Both the position numbers and the translations under genes were made by a program. 64,000 bases of DNA from an uncultured Oscillospiraceae bacterium (GTDB lineage: Bacteria; Bacillota; Clostridia; Oscillospirales; Oscillospiraceae). The notes below the pieces were generated by a model. The model ran no database searches. It was not told the DNA's origin and was given only the letters and a program-made list of their open reading frames with translations. The stretch is taken from contig CAKUIM010000004.1 in the NCBI GenBank assembly GCA_934660965.1, positions 27,762 to 91,761 of the forward strand, given 5' to 3'. Below, piece by piece: positions 53,044 to 62,188 of the stretch (position 1 is its first letter; each line of letters opens with the position of its first letter).

Positions 53044-53958
53044 ATGATATACGACCTGATTGTCATCGGGGCGGGCAGCGCCGGCCTCACCGCCGCCCTC
53101 TACGCCCGGCGGGCCAACAAAACCGTGCTGCTGCTGGAAAAGGGCGCCTTCGGCGGCCAGATCGCGTTCTCTCCCAAGGTGGAGAACTACCCCGGCTTTG
53201 AGAGCATCCCGGGCAGCGAGCTTGCCGACCGCTTTGTGGAGCAGGTCCTGACCCACGGCGCGGACGTGGAGGTGGAGACTGTCACCGCCGTCGCCGACTG
53301 CGGCGGCTATAAGACCGTCTCCACCCAGGACGGAAACGACTACCGGGGCCGCGCGGTCATCCTGGCCGCCGGGGCCCGGCACCGCCCCCTGGGGCTGCCC
53401 CACGAGGAGGATTTTCTGGGCGGCGGCATCTCCTTCTGCGCCGTGTGCGACGGCGCGTTCTACGCCGGCAAGACCGTGGCCCTGGTGGGGGGCGGCAACT
53501 CCGCCCTGCAGGAGGCCATCCTTCTTGCAGACCTTTGCAAAAAGGTCTATGTCATCCAGAATCTCGACGTGCTCACCGGGGAAAAGCGGCTGGAGGAGGT
53601 CCTGCTTGCCAAGGACAACGTGGAGATCCTCACCGGCACCGTGGTGTCCGCCATCCCGGAGGGCAGCGCCTTCCGCGGGGTGCAGCTCAAGGCCCTCGCC
53701 ACCGGGGAAGAGCGTTTTCTCCCTCTGGACGGCCTGTTCGTGGCCATCGGCCTGGAGCCGGAGAACGACGCCTTTGCCGCCGTGGCCGACCTGGACAGCC
53801 AGGGCTACCTGGCCGCCGGGGAGGACTGCCTCACCCGCACCCCGGGGGTCTTTGCCGCCGGGGACTGCCGCGCCAAGGCGGTGCGGCAGGTCGCCACCGC
53901 CATCAGCGACGGCGCCGCGGCGGCCGTAGCCGCCTGCCGGTACCTGGACAGTCTCTGA
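53044..53958 (+). CDS. Thioredoxin reductase-like flavoprotein
   Basis: 304 residues. FAD motif GAGSAGLTAALYARR (9-23), redox pair Cys132/Cys135 in FCAVCDG, NAD(P)H motif GGGNSALQEA and the C-terminal GVFAAGDCRAKAVRQVATAISDG (split here by motif) for FAD. Low-molecular-weight TrxB reduces thioredoxin-fold partners. Position 81 bp after nrdD, whose own C-terminus is a glutaredoxin-like domain, makes that domain a probable partner. GAGGTG precedes the ATG. NADPH versus NADH preference cannot be read with certainty. Confidence 0.9.
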   Translation: MIYDLIVIGAGSAGLTAALYARRANKTVLLLEKGAFGGQIAFSPKVENYPGFESIPGSELADRFVEQVLTHGADVEVETVTAVADCGGYKTVSTQDGNDYRGRAVILAAGARHRPLGLPHEEDFLGGGISFCAVCDGAFYAGKTVALVGGGNSALQEAILLADLCKKVYVIQNLDVLTGEKRLEEVLLAKDNVEILTGTVVSAIPEGSAFRGVQLKALATGEERFLPLDGLFVAIGLEPENDAFAAVADLDSQGYLAAGEDCLTRTPGVFAAGDCRAKAVRQVATAISDGAAAAVAACRYLDSL

Positions 53959-53983
53959 CCCCTCCCCCGCCCCATCTGCTCCA

Positions 53984-54017
53984 AAAAGCCCCTGTATCGG
54001 CTGATACAGGGGCTTTT
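53984..54017. terminator. Bidirectional terminator between trxB-like and sigma-54 activator genes
   Basis: 15-bp stem AAAAGCCCCTGTATC, loop GGCT, complement to 54017, T-tracts in both directions. Confidence 0.92.
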
Positions 54018-54034
54018 CTTACGGTCTGCCGCCC

Positions 54035-55459
54035 TTACGGGAGCAGCTGATACTTCTGGAGCTTGCGGTAGACGTTGGAGAGGTCAATCTTCATGCGCCG
54101 GGCAATCTCCCGGGGGCTGCGGAATTTTTCCAGCATATCCCGCAGCAGCGCCTCCTCGCACCGGTCCATGTAGCCGCGCAGGGAGAAGTCGCCGTCATAG
54201 TCCGGCAGGGCCGGCAGCGAGCCGCCTGTGACCTGCCCGGGGGACGGCTGCGGCTGCACGCCTCCGCCACCCTCCCCCTCCCGGTGCTCCACCGAGACGC
54301 TGCCAATCTCCCACTCCTGTGGCGGGGACATGATGACCGAGCGCTCCACCGTGTTGCGCAGCTCCCGCACGTTGCCCGGCCAGTCGTAGGCCTCCAGCTG
54401 GCGGATGGCATTGCCGGAGAGCACCTTCATACACTGGTATTTCTTGCAGAAATTCTCCACAAAGTAGGCCGCCAGGGGCAGAATGTCCTCCTTGCGCTCC
54501 CGCAGGGGCGGGATGGACAGGGAGATGACGTTGATGCGGTAAAAAAGGTCGGAGCGGAAGCTGCCCTTCTCCACCAGGGCCCGCAAATCCTCGTTGGAGG
54601 CGCACACCAGGCGGAAATCCACACTCTTGGCCGCCACCGCGCCCAGGCGGGTGACCTGCTTGGTCTCCAGCACCCGCAGAAGCTTGGTCTGCACCGGCAG
54701 GGACATGGAGTTGATCTCGTCGAGAAAGAGCGTCCCGCCGTCCGCCGCCTCAATAAGGCCCTTCTTGCCACCGGGGATGGCGCCGGTGAAGGCCCCCTTC
54801 TCGTAGCCGAACAGCTCCGACTCCATCAGGCTCTCCGGGATGGCCGCGCAGTTGAGCACCACCAGCGGCCCACGCTGCCGGGCGCTCTCCCGGTGGACCC
54901 GCCGGGCCAGCACCTCCTTGCCCGAGCCGGAGGGGCCCATCACCAGGATGGACGCGTCCGTCTTGGACACCACCGAGAGGGTGTTCAGAATCTCCTTCAT
55001 CTGGGGGCTTTCCGCGATAATATGCTCCCCCTCCACCGGCGGCACCGTCTCCACCCCCAGGAACTGGTGCTTGTTGAGCACCCCTTTCCGCAGCCGCTCG
55101 TTGAGCCGGTCCAGCGCCTCCTGGCGGTAGATGATGCGCTCAATCTCGCCGTCCGGCCCGAACCGGGGCACACCGATGGTCAGGGTGTCGTACACCCGGT
55201 CGTGAGAGGCGTCTGTGATGGACACCACCGCCACCACCGTCCGGCGCTTTTCCATCACCTGCTCCCACACATTGGTGGCAAGGTAGCCCATCTTTTTCAG
55301 CTTGGGGATGGACTGGCCCCGGAAAAATTCCTCCGGCTCCATCACCATGTCCCGGTACTCCTGATTGGTGTAGAGGTAATTCCCCTGGGCGTCCAGAATG
55401 AACATGCCCATAGGCATCACGTCCGCCATCTCCCAGAGGATGTCCTGCTCTTTTTCCAT
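54035..55459 (-). CDS. PAS-domain sigma-54-dependent transcriptional activator
   Basis: 474 residues from the ATG at 55459; an ATG five codons earlier (55474, after GGGGGAG) is equally possible. N-terminal PAS sensor (about 8-115, DAQGNYLYTNQEY), AAA+ sigma-54 domain (about 150-385) with Walker A GPSGSGKE, the sigma-54-contacting GAFTGA loop and Walker B GGTLFLDEI, then a Gly/Pro-rich linker and Fis-type helix-turn-helix (REIARRMKIDLSNVYRKLQKY). It needs ATP to open sigma-54 promoters. The only such promoter seen here is at 48746, ahead of the BKACE gene 5 kb away, a likely target. Confidence 0.93.
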   Translation of the reverse strand: MEKEQDILWEMADVMPMGMFILDAQGNYLYTNQEYRDMVMEPEEFFRGQSIPKLKKMGYLATNVWEQVMEKRRTVVAVVSITDASHDRVYDTLTIGVPRFGPDGEIERIIYRQEALDRLNERLRKGVLNKHQFLGVETVPPVEGEHIIAESPQMKEILNTLSVVSKTDASILVMGPSGSGKEVLARRVHRESARQRGPLVVLNCAAIPESLMESELFGYEKGAFTGAIPGGKKGLIEAADGGTLFLDEINSMSLPVQTKLLRVLETKQVTRLGAVAAKSVDFRLVCASNEDLRALVEKGSFRSDLFYRINVISLSIPPLRERKEDILPLAAYFVENFCKKYQCMKVLSGNAIRQLEAYDWPGNVRELRNTVERSVIMSPPQEWEIGSVSVEHREGEGGGGVQPQPSPGQVTGGSLPALPDYDGDFSLRGYMDRCEEALLRDMLEKFRSPREIARRMKIDLSNVYRKLQKYQLLP

Positions 55460-55522
55460 GGCTGCGCCCCCCATTCTTCTCCCCCTCATTTTATCAGATT
55501 TTTGTATTATCGCAAGTATTTT

Positions 55523-55554
55523 TCTGCATCTTTGCATTTTTTGCATTTTTGCAA
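55523..55554 (-). repeat. Tandem TGCAAAAA-like repeats upstream of the sigma-54 activator
   Basis: On the minus strand four 8-9-bp units (TGCAAAAA, TGCAAAAAA, TGCAAAGA, TGCAGAAAAA) lie just upstream of TTGCGA-N16-TAAAAT. Possible operator or curved DNA. Confidence 0.5.
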
Positions 55555-55662
55555 TCCGTATTTCTGCCGCAAATGGGCCAAGCCCTCGCCTCAACGGCGC
55601 AGAAAAATAGAATTGCAAGTTTTTTGCCCGCTTTTTTGAGGGGGCTTGGGGCGGGAGAGTAA

Positions 55663-55695
55663 AAGGGCCGGGGGAACGTGGTTCCCCCGGCCCTT
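55663..55695 (-). terminator. Terminator of the surface-protein operon
   Basis: 15-bp perfect stem AAGGGCCGGGGGAAC with GTG loop; T-rich on the minus side. Confidence 0.88.
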
Positions 55696-55728
55696 CCGGA
55701 GTTTCAATCGGATTGGAGCGGCCCGCCG

Positions 55729-57375
55729 TTATGCCGCAAGACCCAGGGCGTCGCATGCCGGGCTCCAGGAGACGTCCGCCAGGAGCATGAGGCGCACCTC
55801 GTCATAGCCCGCGGGGAGGCTGCCCAGCTCCACCGCCTGAACGCCGCTGCGCTCATAGGCCACAGGCACCAGACGCACCCCGACCTGCCTGCCGCCCCGG
55901 TAGAAGGCGGCCACCAGGTTCAGCCGGCCAGCAGGGGCGCTGCCGCCCCACACAATGCCCGCCCGGGTGCCGGAGATGCCCGCGATGGCCACGGTGTCGG
56001 TGGTCACGCTGTCCCACGCCACCGGGTAGTCCTGGAGGACCACCTGATTCAAAACCGTGCGGCGGGTGGAGGAAACCGACTCCACCACCACCCCCTGCGT
56101 CTCGTCCCGGCGCAGCCGCAGCCCCACGCCGTCATGGTCGGCGGCATAGTACCCGTCGGGAGAGGGGGCCTGGCTGAAGGCGGTGACGCTGCCCAGGGCG
56201 CGCGCGTCCAGGGTGCCGAGGTCCAGCTGCATCATCTGGAAGCTACCGCCGGAGACGTACCGGGAATAGATGAGGGTGCCCTTATACCACACCACGGCGT
56301 CGCTGGAATAGAGGGGATAGAGGTTCTTCACCTGCACGGCGGCGCCGGTAAGGCCGCCCCGGTAGAGGGCGCTACCCTTGACATAGTAGAACGCGCCGTC
56401 CTGCCAATAGAGGGGGCTTTCCATATCCCGGAACACGTAGCCGCTCTGGTAGGCCGTGCTGGTGCTCGCAGGGGCATCGGCGTCCCAGCGGCTGTGGCTG
56501 CCGCTGTCCCGGATCTGGTCGTCTGTTACCAGGAAATAGCTGTGGCTGGCGGTGCCGGCCATGTCGGGGACAGGGTCGTCCCAGGTGACGTCCACATGGT
56601 ACCACGCGCCATTCAGCTGCACCATGTTCCACATGTGGTTGACGCCGCTGACAATCCGGCTGGTGACGCCCGCGCGGGACAGGAGCAGCTGGTAGGCCAG
56701 GGCGTAGCCCTGACACACCGCGTCCCCATCCACCAGCGCGCCGTAGGCGCTGAAGAGGCGGTCGTCATCGTCCTGGCTGCTGCCCTGGGTGGCAATCTTC
56801 CAGTTATAGGCGCAGTTCACCGCGATGTAATCGTGGAGCACCAGGGCCTTCTCAAGGTCGCTCATGCTCTCGTCCACCTGGCTGAGAGCCGCCGCCACGG
56901 CGGCGTCAAACTGCGCCAGCACGGCGTCGGTATAGAAGGCGTCATACTCCGGCGCAATGGTCCGGATATTGATTTTGCCGCCGATGGAAGCCCCGCTGTA
57001 CCCCACGGTGGTGGTCACATAGATGAGTTCCGGGTGCTCGTTGCACACCCGCCAGTAAACGCTGAGCATGGCATCCAGGTCGTCGCCGGTCCAGTCCTCG
57101 TTGGCATAAATGCCGTAGGACGAGACATCGATCTCTGCGGCGCGGCTTTGCAGCCCGGCCAGGATGGTGTTGTAGAGCCCCGCCTCGTCGGTGAGAGAGC
57201 AGAGGGACAGTCCATCCTCCTCCCGGAGGGATTGGGTGGAAACGGCGCCGGACTGGAAGCGCTGGGCCCAGGCCGTATGCTCCGCCGGGCCAGTCTGCGC
57301 CGCGGCGGGCAGGGCCAGCAGCGCCGCGAGGAGAATCGCCAGGGCAAAGCCGGCAAAAAGCTGCTTTTTCTTCAA
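55729..57375 (-). CDS. Secreted transglutaminase-like protein
   Basis: 548 residues from a TTG at 57375 (GGGAG upstream); no ATG offers the signal peptide intact. Signal peptide to about AAAQT26. A helical N-terminal region (about 30-175) leads to a transglutaminase/protease-like core: Cys in DGDAVCQGYALAYQLLL (near 217), His in SGVNHMWNMVQL (near 244) and Asp in WYHVDVTWDDP (near 260). The C-terminal half (about 310-548) is beta-rich. Such bacterial proteins cross-link or cleave proteins at the surface. Last gene of the cohesin/SLH operon, so it may process or attach those surface proteins. Confidence 0.82.
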   Translation of the reverse strand: MKKKQLFAGFALAILLAALLALPAAAQTGPAEHTAWAQRFQSGAVSTQSLREEDGLSLCSLTDEAGLYNTILAGLQSRAAEIDVSSYGIYANEDWTGDDLDAMLSVYWRVCNEHPELIYVTTTVGYSGASIGGKINIRTIAPEYDAFYTDAVLAQFDAAVAAALSQVDESMSDLEKALVLHDYIAVNCAYNWKIATQGSSQDDDDRLFSAYGALVDGDAVCQGYALAYQLLLSRAGVTSRIVSGVNHMWNMVQLNGAWYHVDVTWDDPVPDMAGTASHSYFLVTDDQIRDSGSHSRWDADAPASTSTAYQSGYVFRDMESPLYWQDGAFYYVKGSALYRGGLTGAAVQVKNLYPLYSSDAVVWYKGTLIYSRYVSGGSFQMMQLDLGTLDARALGSVTAFSQAPSPDGYYAADHDGVGLRLRRDETQGVVVESVSSTRRTVLNQVVLQDYPVAWDSVTTDTVAIAGISGTRAGIVWGGSAPAGRLNLVAAFYRGGRQVGVRLVPVAYERSGVQAVELGSLPAGYDEVRLMLLADVSWSPACDALGLAA

Positions 57376-57401
57376 ATTTCACCACTCCCTTGCTTTGGTG
57401 A

Positions 57402-57436
57402 AGAAGGGCGCTTCGCGCATGGCGAAGCGCCCTTCT
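57402..57436 (-). other. Strong hairpin between SLH and transglutaminase genes
   Basis: 15-bp perfect stem AGAAGGGCGCTTCGC, 5-nt loop. No good T-tract on the minus side; may lower read-through or protect the upstream message. Confidence 0.55.
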
Positions 57437-57450
57437 GTGGGTTTATGAAT

Positions 57451-60400
57451 TTACTTCTTGAGCTGCTCGGCAAAGCGCATGAGCATGGTGGCGACCTCCG
57501 CACGGGTGGCGCCGCCCTGGGGATTGAGCTTGCCGCTCTCATCGCCACGCATCAGGCCCACGGACAGGGCCCAGTTCATGGCGTCCTTGGCCCAGTCGCT
57601 GACCCTGGCGCCGTCGGGAGCGCTGTCCAGAACGGCAGCGCCGGCGGCAGGAGCGCCGCAGTAGCGGTAGAGCATCACGGCCACCTGCTCGCGGGTGATG
57701 GAGCCCTCGGGGTTGGTGCCGTCAGACACGCCGACGGCCTTGGCCCAGTCCATGCCGGCCTTGTACCAGGGCTGGCTGCCAGCGGTGTTCACACCGGCCA
57801 TACGGGCCAGCACGGTCATGAGCATGCCGCGGGTAACGCTGCCGTTGGGGTCGAACAGGCCGCCGCCCACGCCGTTCATCATGCCGTTGCGGTAGACGTA
57901 GTCCACAGCGCCGGCGAACCAGTCGCTATCCTTCACGTCGGCAAAGGCAGCGGATACCGCCTCGGCCTTGACGAAGGCAGCGCTGACATAGACGCTGCTG
58001 ATGGGCATGTTGAAGCTGTAGCTGCCCGCGCCGGTGGCCGCGAACTCGACGGAGCCGCCGGTGGCGTTGCGCACCACGAGCTTATCGAGCTTATAGCCGG
58101 CGGCAGGCGTCACGGTGAGGGTGACCAGCTCGCCCTTCTTGGCAGTGGAGCGGTCAGCGGTGACGGTGCCGTTGGCGGAAGCGGCGATGGAGATGGGGTA
58201 GCGGATGTCCTGCAGACCCTGGTCGGGCATGTAGTTATAGGGGGTGAGCTTGCCGGTGAGCTCCTCGTAGTTGTCAGGCTCGTTGGGGGTGAACTTCCAC
58301 TCGTAGGCCTGGTTGGGCTTGACGACGGTGGAGGGGGCATCCACCCAGGCCACAGTGCCGGGCACGTTGATGGTGCCCAAATCCAGGGGCACATCGGCCA
58401 GGGTCTTGTTGCCGGCGGTCACGGGCTTGAAGCCGGGGCGGCCAACCGGCTTGGCCTTGTGGATGGTGATGGTGACGCTGTCGCTGTCCACAGCGTTGTA
58501 GTCGTCGTCACCGGCCTTGTGGGCCACCACGGTAACGGTGCCGGCCTTCACGGTGGTGAGGACGCCATTGGCAACGGTAGCACTACCGTTGCCGTCCGTC
58601 ACCGTATAGGTGACGACGCCGGTGCCGCTGCCGCCGGAGGTGGCAAGGGCCAGGGTGTTGCCGAAGGTGACCTCGGTGCCGCTGGTGATGACAAGGGCCT
58701 CCTGGTTGTCGCGGTCGGTGAGGGTGACGGTGAAGGTGACCTCTGCACTGGCGTAGTTGTCGGACGCGGCAGTCGCCTTGATGGTGGCCGCGCTGCCAGC
58801 GGCCTTGCCTGCGGCAATGTCGAATACAAACCGGCCGTCGGTGCCCAGGGACACGCTGCCGCCGCTGATGATGCCGTTGGGATCGCTTACGACCTCAAAG
58901 CTCCAGGAAACCGTGCCGGCGTCGGCAGGCATGCCGGTGGGCAGGCTCTCGACCTTACGGCCGTCCTTGGTGTAGCGGTAGGAGAAGTTGCCGATGGTCA
59001 GCGCGGGGGCGCTGCCCTTCGTAATGGGGATGGTGAATTCGCGGCTGGCCGCCTTGTAGTTGCCGCCGGCTGCGCGGGTCACGCGGACCTTCACGGTGCC
59101 CACCGCGGTGGGGGTCAGGGTGGCGCCGTTCAGGGTGGCCGCGCCGGTGCCGCCCTCGATGATCTCGACGGTGTACGCGCCGTCGCCATCGCCGCCCCCG
59201 GCAACCAGAGCAGCGGTCTGGCCGAACTTCACGGTCTCCGGGGTGAGGGTGAGCTCGGTGGTCTGGTCAATGGGGAGAATGTTGAAGGTCGCTTCGTCAA
59301 CGCCGTACTCCTCGTCGTTCTCATAGACGGCCTTGAGGGTATACGAGCCGACGACGGCAGGGACCATTACACGGTTCCCCAGCCCATCCCAGGTATACTC
59401 CAAGCCATCGCCATTGAAATAGTAGGTCCAATAGCTCTCCTGCTCCGGCAGGGTGTTGCCGCTGACCGTGGCTTTGTTAAACATAGCCTGGGGATACATA
59501 TTACCGAGATTCGCGTCGTAGTTCATGTCGGACTTGGCGGTCAACGTAACGGTGACAGCGCGCTTGGTGGTCACGGTGACTGCGAAGGTGACCTCCGCGG
59601 GCAGGTAGTAGGTATCGCCGGCGAAGCTGACCTTCACGTGAGCGGTGCCCGCCGCAGTGGCGGTGATCTTGCCGGTGGCGGCGTCCAGGGTGACGAACTC
59701 GCCGCCGTCCACAAGGGTGAAGGTCACGGCGCTGGCGCTGGGGGCTTCGCCGCCGGAGACGCCAGGCAGAGTATAGGCGATGGTCTGCTCCTTACCCACC
59801 ACCAGGGAGGTGTCGCTGGCGGCAAGGCCGGAGGCGGCCCTGGCGACCTCCATGGTGTAGGTGAACCGGGCGGCCTGATACTTGGTGCCGCCGGCGGTGG
59901 AGACCGTCACGCTGTGGGTGCCGGGGGCAGTCGGGCCGGAGGCGAAGCCGTCGCAGGTATAGGCCAGGCTGCCGGCCTCAGCCTCGGTGATGCCGCCGGC
60001 GTAGGAAACGGTGATAGGATGCACGTGGCCGTTATAGACGGCGCCGGCGGGCAGGTTGACGATGATGTCATCCTTGGTGAGAACCCACTTGGACACCGTG
60101 TAGGCGACAGGCGCGGTCTTGGTGACGCCGTCCTTGGTGTAGCTGATGGTGGCGGAGCCGGAAGCAGTCTCGGCGGAGGAATCGAAGCCGCTGAGCGTCA
60201 CGTCGGCCAGGGCAACCGTCTTGGTGGAGCTATCCTTAAAGGTAGCGGTGACGACCATGCCGGTGTAGTCGAAGCTCTCGCCCACCCGATAGGCGGTCTT
60301 GTAGGAGCCGCTCACGGCGATGGACACCAGTTCGTTCTTCGCAACGGTGATGTTAATGGTGGCAGTCTTGGTGATGCCGTCCTCGGTGTACTCCACCACC

Positions 60401-61524
60401 ATCTGGGTGGTGCCGTAGGCCAGGGGCTTGTCGCCGTTCTGGACGGTGAAGCCCTCGGTGACTATCTCGGAAGAACGGTCGTCATAATTGACCGTGAGCT
60501 TCAGGCCGGCAGTGCTGAAATACTGGCCCTCGATATACGCAAGCGGGGGCATCTGCGCCACGGAAATGGAGGAGAGCTTCCTGGGGTCGGTGGCGTTGGG
60601 CATCTTGTAGCAGGCCACCAGCGTATCCTTGGCGGCATTGGGGGAGAATTCGCCGATGGAAGCGCCGTTGAGCTTCACGGTCACCTGGTCGGCAAAGATG
60701 TTGCCGTCGGCGGTGTTGGCCTTGAACACCAGGCGGACCACATACTGGGTGCTGCCCATGATGATGTCCGTGCTGGTGAGGGCGTTGCGGTTTTTCTCGG
60801 CGTCCTCCATGCTCTTGAACCAGGCAAAGCCGGCAAACTCATAGGGGTCCGCTTCCTCGCCGGGGGCGGGAGTGGTCGCGGGCGCAGGGCTGTAGGTGGG
60901 GGCGAGATTGCCCGTGTGGGGGATGGAGATGCCGGAGGCCGTCACCTCGGTAATGGGTGCCTTGGGAATGACGACGGTCTTGGCCGCGGGCGCGGTGACG
61001 TAGGTGATGGGGGTCTCGGTCAAGCCATTTATATAGCCAAGGTTGAAGAGGGAAACCTTGAACTCCACAGAGCCGCTGACGTCCTCGCGTACCTTAAACT
61101 CCACAGTCAGCAGGTTGAAGTCCGCCGTGATGGCGCGGTTCGCAGTGCCAGCAGCGTTAAACTGGAGCTTACCGGTGGTATCAGCGGTGGCCTTATCGGT
61201 GATTGTGGGACCCCAGCTTTGAGGCAGCTTGGTGTTAACTACCTTAACATTCGTCCCCTCATCTTCATCGTACTCGAACTTTTCCTGGTAATCCAGGCGA
61301 TCCTTATCGTACTCCAGATGGAGCTCTGCGCCGCACATTTTCTCCATCGCGGGCAGGGTGATCTTAACGGTGACGGTGTCGCCCGCCTTGAGTTCGGTGA
61401 GAGACGCCCCATCGGTGGTCACCTCCATGCCGGCCGAAGCGGCGGCAAAGGCGGCCATGGTGAGGGAGCTCACCAGCATCACAAGGGCCAGAAGCCCTGC
61501 GAGCACGCGCTTTCCTTGTTTCAT
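57451..61524 (-). CDS. SLH-anchored surface protein with cohesin-like and Ig-like domains
   Basis: 1357 residues. Signal peptide to about AFAAAS; a cohesin-like domain (about 30-190, GDTVTVKITLP, then CGAELHLEYDKDRLDY); a Pro/Thr linker; a long series of bacterial Ig-like and MBG/YDG-like beta domains (about 230-1130, for example LKLTVNYDDRSSEIV, YVVRLVFKAN); then three SLH motifs (about 1170-1357: AFADVKDSDWFAGAVDYVY, WAKAVGVSDGTNPEGSITRE, MNWALSVGLMRGDESGKLNP), which bind wall polymer. It would hold a cohesin module away from the cell. Downstream of a dockerin gene by 24 bp. Confidence 0.85.
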   Translation of the reverse strand: MKQGKRVLAGLLALVMLVSSLTMAAFAAASAGMEVTTDGASLTELKAGDTVTVKITLPAMEKMCGAELHLEYDKDRLDYQEKFEYDEDEGTNVKVVNTKLPQSWGPTITDKATADTTGKLQFNAAGTANRAITADFNLLTVEFKVREDVSGSVEFKVSLFNLGYINGLTETPITYVTAPAAKTVVIPKAPITEVTASGISIPHTGNLAPTYSPAPATTPAPGEEADPYEFAGFAWFKSMEDAEKNRNALTSTDIIMGSTQYVVRLVFKANTADGNIFADQVTVKLNGASIGEFSPNAAKDTLVACYKMPNATDPRKLSSISVAQMPPLAYIEGQYFSTAGLKLTVNYDDRSSEIVTEGFTVQNGDKPLAYGTTQMVVEYTEDGITKTATINITVAKNELVSIAVSGSYKTAYRVGESFDYTGMVVTATFKDSSTKTVALADVTLSGFDSSAETASGSATISYTKDGVTKTAPVAYTVSKWVLTKDDIIVNLPAGAVYNGHVHPITVSYAGGITEAEAGSLAYTCDGFASGPTAPGTHSVTVSTAGGTKYQAARFTYTMEVARAASGLAASDTSLVVGKEQTIAYTLPGVSGGEAPSASAVTFTLVDGGEFVTLDAATGKITATAAGTAHVKVSFAGDTYYLPAEVTFAVTVTTKRAVTVTLTAKSDMNYDANLGNMYPQAMFNKATVSGNTLPEQESYWTYYFNGDGLEYTWDGLGNRVMVPAVVGSYTLKAVYENDEEYGVDEATFNILPIDQTTELTLTPETVKFGQTAALVAGGGDGDGAYTVEIIEGGTGAATLNGATLTPTAVGTVKVRVTRAAGGNYKAASREFTIPITKGSAPALTIGNFSYRYTKDGRKVESLPTGMPADAGTVSWSFEVVSDPNGIISGGSVSLGTDGRFVFDIAAGKAAGSAATIKATAASDNYASAEVTFTVTLTDRDNQEALVITSGTEVTFGNTLALATSGGSGTGVVTYTVTDGNGSATVANGVLTTVKAGTVTVVAHKAGDDDYNAVDSDSVTITIHKAKPVGRPGFKPVTAGNKTLADVPLDLGTINVPGTVAWVDAPSTVVKPNQAYEWKFTPNEPDNYEELTGKLTPYNYMPDQGLQDIRYPISIAASANGTVTADRSTAKKGELVTLTVTPAAGYKLDKLVVRNATGGSVEFAATGAGSYSFNMPISSVYVSAAFVKAEAVSAAFADVKDSDWFAGAVDYVYRNGMMNGVGGGLFDPNGSVTRGMLMTVLARMAGVNTAGSQPWYKAGMDWAKAVGVSDGTNPEGSITREQVAVMLYRYCGAPAAGAAVLDSAPDGARVSDWAKDAMNWALSVGLMRGDESGKLNPQGGATRAEVATMLMRFAEQLKK

Positions 61525-61548
61525 GGTATCAGTTTCCCCTCTCTTTTA

Positions 61549-62172
61549 TCAGTCAAGGCTCGGAATGTTTCCGGCCAGATACTGCCGCAGTCTTAAAAGA
61601 TCGAAAAGGTTTACGTTGCCGTCCTTGGTCAGGTCAGCAGCTAGAAACGTATTGCCTGTCAGGGTGATATTGCCAGCCAGATGCTGCCGCAATCTCAAAA
61701 GGTCAAACAGATTGATGTTGCCGTCCTCGTTCAGGTCGCCCATCTTGTAGGGCACCTTCACCGTGGCCAGGGCTACCGGCTTATCAAGGCCGGCGCCGCC
61801 CACCAGAATCACACTGTTGGTGATGGAGGAGGGGTAGACGGTGCAGGACACGGCGCCGGCGGCGTCGGACTGCTGGTCGATGTAGAGGATGGTGTCCACC
61901 CCGATGGTGTAGGGGTCTGTGTCGGCCAGGGTGCCGTCCTCCTTGAGGTTTGCGCGCACCATCAGGATGCTGTAGTGGGTGTTGGCCGCGCCGGTGAAGG
62001 CGACGGTGAGCTGGTCCTTGGCCGTACCGGCAAAGGCAACGCTCACGCCGGTGAGCTGGGACTGGGCCAGCACAAGGATTGCGGGCTCGCTGCCGGCGGC
62101 GGACGCGGGGACGATGGCCAGGGCCAGCAGCATCACAACCGCCAGGAGCAGTGACAGAACTTTCTTCTTCAT
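61549..62172 (-). CDS. Small secreted dockerin protein
   Basis: 207 residues from the ATG at 62172, eight bases after GAGGAGGG. Signal peptide to about PASAA. The middle (about 28-140) is a beta domain of unknown kind. The C-terminus is a type I dockerin with two near-identical calcium-binding repeats, GDLNEDGNINLFDLLRLRQ and ADLTKDGNVNLFDLLRLRQ, each with the Asp/Asn ladder of an EF-hand loop. Dockerins bind cohesins, and both neighbours carry cohesin-like domains. No catalytic module is visible, so it may be an adaptor. Confidence 0.88.
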   Translation of the reverse strand: MKKKVLSLLLAVVMLLALAIVPASAAGSEPAILVLAQSQLTGVSVAFAGTAKDQLTVAFTGAANTHYSILMVRANLKEDGTLADTDPYTIGVDTILYIDQQSDAAGAVSCTVYPSSITNSVILVGGAGLDKPVALATVKVPYKMGDLNEDGNINLFDLLRLRQHLAGNITLTGNTFLAADLTKDGNVNLFDLLRLRQYLAGNIPSLD

Positions 62173-62188
62173 GGGTTCCCTCCTCATC

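Noticed and set aside
50128..53403. Open frame of about 1090 codons on the minus strand
   Set aside because: Antisense of nrdG, nrdD and the trxB-like gene, which are certain; low-complexity Val/Gly/His product.
55678..61596. Open frame of about 1970 codons on the plus strand
   Set aside because: It is the antisense shadow of the transglutaminase and SLH genes; composition is His/Gly/Val-rich as expected from G+C-rich antisense, with no motif, ribosome site or promoter.
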